This document shows, piece by piece, positions 56,247 through 64,000 of a stretch of DNA of 64,000 nt. Position 1 is the first letter of the stretch. Each line of letters begins with the position of its first letter. Source of the stretch: Apiospora phragmitis (taxonomy: Eukaryota > Ascomycota > Sordariomycetes > Amphisphaeriales > Apiosporaceae); assembly GCA_038363925.1 (NCBI GenBank), contig JAQQWL010000007.1, positions 1,922,001 through 1,986,000 of the forward strand. The letters are read 5' to 3'. The position numbers and the translations under genes were made by a program. The notes under the pieces were generated by a model, which ran no database searches, had not been told where the DNA came from, and saw only the letters and a program-made list of their open reading frames with translations.

Positions 56247-59016
56247 CTAGTGGTGCTTCAGAAGATTAAAGTGTATTACAAGCCTCTCCATCTCCATCCC
56301 CACCCCCTGCGTGCCTTTCTCTCCCTTGGGTGAGGCTGCCACCACGCTGACTTCCAGCCGGTTGCTCCCGTAACGCAGGTTAACATCAAACACCGGCTCA
56401 TTCCGTCTCTCCATGCTGCTGGGGTAAACCCGAGTAAAGTCGTGCATAACATTCAGCTTCCACTCGCGTTGCTGAGCTTCGAGGAATGGAGCCACCAGTG
56501 GTCGCAGTTGAAGGCGGTAGTAGCTGGCGGGTGCGTTGAACACAAACTCTTGCTGTGTCTCCAAGGGACTTGCAGGGATCGTCATGCCGAGCCGGTTCTC
56601 AAGCTGCAGTTGTGGGTGCGAAGTGATGATCAACCTCGGCATCAAAGCCTCGTATTCCTCTGCGCCTACGTCAGTATGTTGTATGGCCAAACAGAACTAG
56701 GAAACTTACTGATTGGTCGCGGGCGATACTTCTGTGCCTCCAGAATGTCTGCCGCCGTCAGTTTTGGTGGTGGCGGCGGTTGGGCGACGACGGGCGCAGG
56801 CGCCGGCGGAGGTGTAGACTGTGACAATGGAGCAAACTGCTGCTGCGTTGTCATAGTACTAACTTGCGCGGCCATATTGGGGGACGCTTTGGCAGCCTCA
56901 TCCGGTTTGATGGCTCCGGTTGGCACTACAGCTGCTGAAGGACTCGGCGAGGCCCCGGAAACCGAGACACTTCGGGCCTTTTCCAGCTGGCTGGTATTAA
57001 CAGGGGCAGCGTTGGGTCCGACAAATGGGGTTCGTCCTATCGGGGTGCCATTCCGAGCACTTTCGCTGTCGCCTGTCTGGCTCGAAGCTGGCGCTGGCGA
57101 TGCGGCCGTGCTGCCCTTTCCGCCGACGTGGATGGTGATCTTCTTAGGATGCACCGGTGTTTGGCCGGGCTTCTCGGCATTCTGGACCTTGAGCTTGATT
57201 TTTTGCTGTTGGGGAGGCTCTTGCACATGCTGCTTAGCCTCGCTAATCAACCCTTTCATATATTCCTTTAATGCGTTAGCAAAGAGAGGCACAACTGGTG
57301 GGCATGCAGACTAAGTACCTCTAACTCCTGCGCCATTACAAAGATCTCGCTCCCATCTTCATTGTAGTGGTAGGCGTTCTTCCATATAAGACTGGCCTGG
57401 TCTTCGAATGCCGCCCACGACTTGAAGTCACTGATGCCAGTGGCCTGATTCCGACCATGTTGGCCGCGAACTTGTTTATGAAGGGCTTTCAGAGACATAG
57501 GTTCTGCTATGATTTCGTAATAGTCTTTGAGCGAGCGCGCAGGCAAATAGATGAAAGCCTCGAAATAGTTGTAATCGCTATTTGCCATTGTCAGCACGTG
57601 TAAAGTTTTGGAGAGAGGGGACGGGGTTCACAGGGGGGGGGGCGTACTTGTCATCCTTCTTCCGTAGCACGTCCCCGACAATCTTCTCCTGAGCTTGCTG
57701 GAAGGTCAAGCCCTCAAACGAGATACCGTCATACGAGTCGACACCCTTAGCTTGAGTAGATGCAGATCTCGAGGCTTGAGGTGTAGCAGCTTTCCTGGAG
57801 GGTCTCCCCCCCGTCTCCTTTTCCCACTAATCGGGGTAGGCTCAGGCTCGTCGTCACCATCCGCATCCTCGTCATCCTCCTCATTGTCGTCTTCTTCTTC
57901 TCCCTCCTCCTCTTCTTCGCCTTCGGCATCTTCGTCCTCTTCTGTGTTGGCGACTGCTTTCCCGTTCGCCTTCGTCGGAGTATCATCTACCTCATCCACC
58001 TCACCAGGGGCATCATCCTCGTCCTCGTCCTCTTCAGCATCATCTGGGCCCGGGCTGGGAGGGGAGAGGAGTTGCAACAGCTTGGTAGTTGCCGGATTTA
58101 TAGGCGGGATTATGCTTGACCATGAGGTTACTGACAGCCTTGCGCACACGTTCCGAGTCACTAAAGACTTCAGACTGGCGCGGATTGGTCTCTTTGGCGT
58201 TAGAGACTAGACGCTTGAAATCACCCTCGAGGGATGACAAAGTAGGATACTCATGTTTATTCAACTTCCGCTCGATGAGTTGTAGCGACAGCGGTAGGCG
58301 AATCTTCTTGTAATACTCTGGGTCGTCGGTCTTGCTGGGGAGTTTCTCGAAAAAGGGAGCGACCTTGCGGCCACTGCGATGTTGAGATATGCAGTTAGTT
58401 ACGGAGCTATGCAATGGTTACAAGGCGCAGATTGAGGCGAGCGGCAGGTCTGCTGGGGGTTCATCTACATACTTCTTGTCTGTCGTACTCCTGATAGAGT
58501 CGAGGATGCTGTGCCCGTATGCTGTTGTAGACTCAGGCGTCTCTCCCTTAGTTAGATCGCCAAACTCCTAGAGCGCGGATGGCGATGTTAGTCGACTTGC
58601 TGCAGTTGGAAAATGGAAATGCAATGCATGCAGCTAGCAATGACAAATGCGGACTGGAGCATTATGTTTTTCGAGGTTCAAGGGACAAAACGAATGGGAA
58701 AGACGGTGCTTGGACTAAGTGCTAAGCCCATCTTTTCCCCTTCTTCATCCAGACTCCTCCAACTTGAAGACCTGCATCTTCATTTCTCGAGTCCAACGAG
58801 ACAGATAGGCGGGCAGGCGCACTGCTGATGCCGGTGCATGTTCCTTCAATGTGCACCTGGACAGCTTGCGCGCCATCAAAAATGCTACGCGCCATGTGAG
58901 AAAAGAAAAAAGTCGAGACTCACCTCTACCAGCTTGCGACGCTTCGCAGCGCGATCTGGAGTATCGGCTCCGTTCTCAATACCGCTAGCACCGCTCGCCT
59001 TCCTCTTATTTTCCAT
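56247..59016 (-). CDS. RSC4: Double-bromodomain RSC4-like chromatin remodelling subunit, two frame breaks
   Basis: Six exons: 59016-58924, 58567-58473, 58373-57648, 57577-57319, 57265-56710 and 56665-56247; about 715 residues. A basic start (MENKRKASG, AAKRRKLVE) precedes the first bromodomain (APFFEKLPSKTDDPEYYKKI...). A very acidic Glu/Asp linker and a basic patch come next, then the second bromodomain (FEAFIYLPARSLKDYYEII, IWKNAYHYNEDGSEIF). A Pro/Ala-rich region and a conserved C-terminal domain (PRLIITSHPQLQL, YRLQLRPLVAPFL) complete the protein. This order fits Rsc4, which binds acetylated histone H3 for the RSC remodeller. Within exon 3 one extra base lies in 58046-58054 and one is missing from the C run 57806-57812. 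Read literally, translation stops at 58040. The two changes cancel, so total exon length is still a multiple of three. Confidence 0.83.
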
Positions 59017-60757
59017 CTTCGCGCGGTGAGAATTGATCTGATCCGAAAATCATGCAGTAGCCGACGAGGCGTAGCCGGTTAAATTTGTTAACAGCAGTTT
59101 GCGCTGCGGATGGGCCGTAGGAGAGCAATGCGCCTGCGATGGGGATTACGATGCGGCGACGCGACGATTTGCACGCGATCGGAGCGGTTCGTTGGCGTTG
59201 CGATGAGATAGTGGTTGAGGTGGTGGTAGTCGCTGTGTGTGTGCTTGCTGGGGGGGGTCGCTTGGCGGGTCTATTCAGTTGGTTAAGTCCAATACGAAAG
59301 GTACAGACAGGCTGCAGCGTCGGCCGAACTTCCAGCTCCTAATGAAAACGAAAGTCGCCTGCTACAAGTGCACGCAAAATGGAGGTATCTGGCTCGGAGC
59401 AAATCTGCATTACTGTGCAATTCAATTGCACCAAGAGGACTTGACAGAAAGTTTGGCTGCACCAGAGATGAGGCAGGCCTGGCTTTGGCAGCTGGCGGGA
59501 CCCCTTGAGCCAGCTGCTGGTCTCATTGGCCGCAGGGATCAGGTGCTGGATGCGTGAGTCTGGCTGTGGCTTGACACTCAACTTTACAGGCAGGACTTTC
59601 TGTGTCAGGTGTAATCATGTTGTGCATGATACAATAGCCCGTACAAGTATATATTTTTCAATACCAATGGCTTTATGAGCGAGGCCTACCTACACACTAC
59701 CTATTGTACACTACAAATATGTTCTGTCCTTGACAGATATGTACCGCAAATTAAGGAGGATGGAAAGATGTTTAGTATTATGTATTCCCAGAACTGGGAA
59801 CGTCTGGGCTGTCTCTCTATGATGTATAAACAGGCTCACAGATATATGTACGGCTTAGGCATTATTTAGAGAGAGATCTATATACATCAATGTCATATAT
59901 GGGTTAAAGAATAGGTGCTACCGGACTCTTCCCATGGTATGCAGGGTAATAAGTATGTATGTATGTAGGTATGTATGTACGCACTCTGCATATTCCGAGC
60001 TGACAGATGGTCCTCTGGAGGAGCACATGCTTCCCAACTCCCGCTGTCCCGGTCGATGATTGTCGAATGCTGCACTGCAAATGCAGAATGTGGCTGCTAG
60101 AGGCCGTCTGCAAGAGCCAAGAGGAACCCCACGGCTGGAATTGATTGGATGGCTGGTGAATGTTTACTTCTCAACTGGGGAATGGGCCAGTTAAATCACC
60201 CCGCCCACTCCCCAACCACACCTGCTCTACTTCCTTACTTGCGGTAAAGTACAGCCTGGGATTTACCGTACTTCTCACTTTCGAGCAGACCTCAAACACC
60301 ACCCGCAGATACCAGACTGCTCGCGCCCGACTCGTCATTTCATTGTTCTGCTTGTTCCTGACCAAAAGCACTTCCTCAGCGCCCCTTCTGGTATTCGACT
60401 TATTTTTTGTGTTTCAGGTCGTAACCGTTGGTTCCCGAGGCACGAAATCGTCGACTATTTTTTCTGTTTCAAATTGCTAGACTTGGCTGGGCTCTTAGAG
60501 GCTTCGTCCGAAAGTCTCGACGACCCCACGCGACTCGACCAGAAGCCTTCTCCCTACAGCCCCCCTGCCCGTTTTCTCCTCTGGTTGGCCCCCCTTCCGG
60601 CATTATCTCTTGACCGCGCATCCGCTTTGCTTCGTCTTCGCGCTCCATCCTTCCCTCGTCTTGGGTCGCTGTGGCAGCTCCGAGTTTGCGCTAGGTTTTG
60701 ACGCCTATAACTCTAATCAACATCCAATTCCCACACGACAGTAACCAGAGAGTCAAG
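59017..60757. other. Divergent intergenic region between the RSC4-like gene and CKS1
   Basis: Shared upstream region of two chromatin/cell-cycle genes. The part from about 60180 to 60740 is strongly pyrimidine-rich on the plus strand, as in fungal promoters and 5' leaders, and leads into CKS1. No other gene is recognised. Confidence 0.4.
59953..59980. repeat. GTAT tetranucleotide microsatellite
   Basis: Imperfect tandem GTAT units (one interruption by GTAG) within the divergent promoter region. Confidence 0.7.
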
Positions 60758-61285
60758 ATGCCAATGGACATTGACACGAGCCGTCGCAATAAGAGCGCTC
60801 GGCCTCTCAGCGACAGTGAGCGAGCGCGACTTGAAGAGTTCATCGACTCGATCCATTATTCTGCTCGGTAAGGCTGCTACGAACAGCACAAAGCCATCGA
60901 TTACTAACAAGGGTTTCCAGCTACTCGGACAGCGAGTACGAGTATCGACATGTCCAGCTCCCCAAGGCCATGTTGAAGGCCATCCCGAAAGACTATCACG
61001 ATCCGTCTCACGGGACGTTAAAGCTGCTGTGGGAGGAGGAATGGCGCGCCATCGGTATCACCCAGGTATGCCACTTCGCTGTTCGCGTATTTCGAAATGC
61101 AGACTCGGCTAACGTGCAGTGCGCCTACAGAGCTTGGGATGGGAACACTATGAGGTCCACGAGCCAGAGCCTCACATCCTACTCTTCAAGTAAGTCGGCT
61201 GGCTTCGCTGTCCACGCCTGATGCCCTGCTAACGAGACGGAATTTTCCCCTTAGGCGACCGCTCAATTACCAACCTCCTCAGTGA
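60758..61285 (+). CDS. CKS1: Cyclin-dependent kinase regulatory subunit Cks1
   Basis: Four exons, 60758-60867, 60921-61065, 61131-61189 and 61255-61285, all joined in phase; 114 residues. The small CKS fold is complete: [27 protein letters not shown]-like [31 protein letters not shown] and the diagnostic [19 protein letters not shown]. It binds Cdk1 and docks phosphorylated substrates during the cell cycle. A 35-residue N-terminal extension precedes the core. The last exon is only 31 bases long and no single open frame covers the protein, so the gene is easily missed without splicing. Confidence 0.95.
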
Positions 61286-62823
61286 TCCACTCACTACAAC
61301 ATGACCACCCCGCCGCGGCTACTCAGCATCTCTCCTCCTCCCTGTACTCTAATTAGAGCCGACGACTGCATAGCGACATTTGCATTTTTATGGTGTAATG
61401 GTTCGAGACGATTTACGGCTGTTCCTCTTTTGATCACCCGCTCTTCCGGCACCATGTCCACGACAGGTTCCTCGCTTCGCTGCTTGGTGTAGGTTAGATA
61501 CTTCACCTGAACCAACCAGAAGGGAAGTACATCTTTCCGTACGAGGAAGAAGTATGATGGATAGATGGCGGGGTCATGGGCGACATATCGACAGGGTCCA
61601 TCTGAACTAGGGACAAAAGAAGTAATGGTCTACTCAGGTCCAATATCAGGCGTATGTGCAAGAGGGCTTCTTGGAGTTAAGATGGACCTGTTCGGCTCGA
61701 GTTTGGTTGGCGTTCAAGGTGAGGATATATGGAATGAACGTCTCGGGAGAAGACGGTTTTTATTTTTCTGCCGCCCCTTGATGGAGGGGTCTGTTGATCG
61801 TTGATGCTGCCCCACCTCGCATCCCATCTGGGTCAGCTCTGGACACGGCAGTTCCTGCACGCCGGCACAACAGCACCCCAAGAGACAAGGCTTATATTCT
61901 CACCGAGACACCTACTACAACTCTTTGGCCAGCCGGCTCTCATGCCCGAGTTGCGCTTGGTTTAATGCTAGAGAGATCCATAGCAATCTGAATGGAACAG
62001 TTGCGTAATAAGTCATCAAACCACATCTGCGTCTATGAGAATGCTTATATTCAATATTGTTCTTGGTTTTGGCGGAAACGGGGAGGTTACCCATCATCTT
62101 GGCAGCCGAGACGACTCCAGATTTCATAGCATTGCCACATCACCTTAACTTGGTCAGGTGTCGTGTAAGGCTAGATGGGGGTGGAAGGGAGTACGTAGCC
62201 GTACATAGTTCAATATTCGAAGCAGAGAGAAAAGACAGATTTCAGAGATCTGGTCACTCGCTGAGCTATTCATACATGACATATTTACTTGTGTGTAGAT
62301 ATGTATGCAACCTAGAGAAGTGACGTACAAACTTCGTGTTAATGAGACCCAGGGTTGTAAATATATTACTATTTAAAGCATCCAGCTAACAGTCCATTAT
62401 GTAAAGAGATGGAGAGATGGGGAGAGATGGTACAGTAACTCGAGATGGGTCCCTGCTGAATGGTGCTGCTAGATGTCACTTGTTGGCGGTACGTACAGCA
62501 TACTCCGGCTCCCTGGCTCAGGGGAGGGAGAGGTAACCAATCTATGGCCTATTGCCTCCCGCAATACGGGACGGCACTCCTGGACACTTGGCTTGGTTCG
62601 CCTTCCGCAAGAGTAGATCGGACCATGAATCGAACCATGTCATCCAATGACGCCGCATCCCGCTGATTGAGTAAGTTAAGGATATTTGCCATATCAATTC
62701 TTTGTCCGTTCTGGGGCTTGGTAAGCCGGCAAAGGCAAAAAGAACACGATTCACTTCCCAATGTTTCGTCCCAAGTCCGGGACCCATGTAAGGATTAATC
62801 GTGTAGATCTTTCTTTTAATAAA

Positions 62824-62840
62824 CATCCATCCATCCATCC
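62824..62840. repeat. CATC tetranucleotide microsatellite
   Basis: Four tandem CATC units plus one extra C, isolated in the intergenic region. Confidence 0.7.
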
Positions 62841-63280
62841 AGTGATTCGACGTGCCATTTATTAAACCACCTGTCACCCTCCATTCAACTCTCGTCTACA
62901 GCCGGACAACTCCCATCACAAGGTTAAACTCGCTCGTTTCCTGATTAAGCTTGATTCGGGCTCGGAGTAAGCTGGCGATTGCGTGCGTTTGCCCGTTTTG
63001 TTACACAGCTCTGCATTTACTACCCCTGGATCTATACCAACTTAAGGCACAGAAACCTCGTTTCACCTATTGTTACAGCCAAATTCTAGGTTGGGACCTC
63101 CCTTACCACGATCACTTAACCGGTTCCGAAGAGGCCAGCATTCGGCCTCCGCATACAACTCTACTACTCCCCACCACCTGTCCTCAGGCGTTACATTCAC
63201 GCATATATATTGCTTGGCCGCATCCCGGATTGATTGCCCGCCATGAGGCCGGCTGCGAAACACTTCTATCTGTCCTTGTT

Positions 63281-63288
63281 CACGCTGT
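63281..63288 (+). promoter_or_regulatory. UPRE-like site before ERO1
   Basis: CACGCTGT fits the CAN(G/A)NTG(T/G) core described for the Hac1 site of filamentous fungi, and its minus strand contains CAGCGTG, the yeast unfolded-protein-response element core. It lies 62 bases upstream of the ERO1 start codon. ERO1 is a standard target of this pathway. The three bases after the core do not match the fuller consensus, and being so close to the ATG it may lie in the leader. Confidence 0.35.
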
Positions 63289-63333
63289 GGGGTGCGCCTG
63301 TTCAGTGCAAACCTTCTAGCACTATAGCTCAAG

Positions 63334-63348
63334 ATGACAGTTGCGTAG
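63334..63348 (+). promoter_or_regulatory. Four-codon upstream open reading frame before ERO1
   Basis: ATG-ACA-GTT-GCG-TAG ends one base before the proposed ERO1 ATG at 63350. If the transcript starts upstream of 63334, ribosomes meet this minimal uORF first and would have to reinitiate or leaky-scan to make Ero1. Confidence 0.45.
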
Positions 63349-63349
63349 T

Positions 63350-64000
63350 ATGTCGCACTTGAATCCTTCCATGTTCTTTTTCCTTCTTTTGGCTAGCTGC
63401 CTGGTTGCAGCTACGTCTGCTGTCGCAGGAACGCCATCCCAGCGTCACCATGGGGACCCAATCTCTAACAGAGCCTCGTTGCAGATTTCCCCAAAGACTA
63501 TCGTGTCGGATGCGTGTGCCTCGTACTCCACGCTCGATGCGCTCAACCAAAAGGTAAAACCCGCTGTCGACGACCTCACACGTGGAACCGACTTTTTCTC
63601 CCACTACCGCCTGAACCTGTTCAATAAAGCATGTCCTTTCTGGAGCGACGAGGACGCCATGTGTGGCAACCAGGCTTGCGCCGTGGCCACGCTGGACAAC
63701 GAGGAGGATATACCGGTGATATGGCGGGCGAGTGAGCTGGGGAAGCTGGAAGGGCCATTGGCGAAGCATCCGGGCAGGAGACTGCAAAAGGAACGACCGC
63801 AAAAACCACTTCAGGGACTTTTGGGCGAGAACGTTGGCGAGAGTTGCGTGGTGGAATACGATGACGAGTGCGACGAACGAGACTACTGTGTTCCCGAGGA
63901 TGAGAGCGCGACTGCTAAGGGCGACTACGTCTCCCTGGTTCAGAACCCAGAGCGTTTCACGGGATATACTGGAGACAGCGCCAGGATGGTGTGGGATGCC
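63350..64000 (+). CDS. ERO1: ER oxidoreductin Ero1, N-terminal part, cut by the window end
   Basis: An uninterrupted frame of 217 codons runs from the ATG at 63350 to the last base with no stop. A signal peptide (MSHLNPSMFFFLLLASCLVAA) is followed by the Ero1 signature: DACASYSTLDALN, DFFSHYRLNLFNKACPFWSD, MCGNQACAVATLDNEEDIP and IWRASELGKLEGPL. The Cys-rich VVEYDDECDERDYCVPEDE and VSLVQNPERFTGYTGDSARMVWDA come next. Ero1 is a FAD enzyme on the luminal ER membrane that passes disulphides to protein disulphide isomerase and electrons to oxygen. The active-site Cys pair and FAD-binding helices lie beyond the window. A second Met seven codons downstream is an alternative start that would keep the signal peptide. 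Confidence 0.93.
   Translation, partial: MSHLNPSMFFFLLLASCLVAATSAVAGTPSQRHHGDPISNRASLQISPKTIVSDACASYSTLDALNQKVKPAVDDLTRGTDFFSHYRLNLFNKACPFWSDEDAMCGNQACAVATLDNEEDIPVIWRASELGKLEGPLAKHPGRRLQKERPQKPLQGLLGENVGESCVVEYDDECDERDYCVPEDESATAKGDYVSLVQNPERFTGYTGDSARMVWDA

Larger units (their letters stand above)
61286..63349. other. Intergenic region between CKS1 and ERO1
   Basis: Contains the CKS1 3' region and ERO1 promoter and leader. A 122-codon open frame at 62951-63319 ends just before the ERO1 leader and looks like chance. Regulatory sites near ERO1 are listed separately. Confidence 0.4.

Noticed and set aside
57695..58210. Ser-rich plus-strand open frame opposite the acidic linker of the RSC4-like gene
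   Set aside because: The Ser runs are the antisense reading of Glu/Asp codons; not an independent gene.
62951..63319. 122-codon open frame upstream of ERO1
   Set aside because: No family, no signal, ends just before the ERO1 leader; more likely promoter sequence.

Overview
The window is nuclear DNA from a filamentous ascomycete (Pezizomycotina), most likely a Sordariomycete. Genes are spaced on both strands and interrupted by short introns of about 45-100 bp with GTAAGT-like donors, CTAAC-like branch sites and CAG/TAG acceptors. The gene set is fungal: Tos1 wall protein, kexin, Pex13, Ero1, Snx4, an Rsc4-type bromodomain protein, a hybrid histidine kinase, a GT90/CAP10 glycosyltransferase and a GH79 glucuronidase. 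One AT-rich, TpA-rich tract (3375-3715) looks like a repeat relic damaged by repeat-induced point mutation (RIP). No genus can be fixed from the sequence alone.

Layout. 1-11 kb: TOS1-like wall protein (+), AT-rich relic, NmrA-like protein (-), PEX13 (-), NCS1 purine/cytosine permease (-). 10.8-17.6 kb: gene-poor, with a two-exon 60-residue secreted protein at 15.8 kb. 17.6-29.1 kb: isochorismatase-family hydrolase (-), tRNA-Val(UAC) (-), mitochondrial ribosome recycling factor (+), a mitochondrial-type Gly/Arg-rich protein (-), succinate-semialdehyde dehydrogenase (-), secreted GH79 glucuronidase (+), four-helix membrane protein (-). 29.1-33.8 kb: no recognisable gene. 33.8-48.3 kb: hybrid histidine kinase (+), membrane-anchored GT90 glycosyltransferase (+), very large PhoD-like phosphatase (-). 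50.7-64 kb: kexin (+), SNX4/ATG24 (-), double-bromodomain RSC4-like protein (-), CKS1 (+), and the first 217 codons of ERO1 (+), cut by the window end.

The genes do not form one pathway or an evident biosynthetic cluster; most are housekeeping. A loose theme is secretion and surface function: ERO1 (oxidative folding), KEX2 (late-Golgi processing), SNX4 (endosome-to-Golgi recycling), the GT90 enzyme and TOS1 (wall and surface polysaccharide), GH79 and the small secreted protein (exported products).

The strongest unusual signal is technical but affects every gene model. At 18 sites in nine genes, a conserved protein jumps to another reading frame, nearly always at a short C or G run, while seven neighbouring genes are clean. 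Exon-length arithmetic closes to a multiple of three once these single-base changes are allowed for, in each of the eight genes where both ends are known. This points to base-calling or assembly errors rather than gene death, and the affected genes are annotated as genes with the break sites listed. The biological leads most worth checking are the small secreted protein, the 4-codon uORF and UPRE-like site before ERO1, the RGG-rich mitochondrial protein and the Gly/Tyr/Met-rich segment of PEX13.
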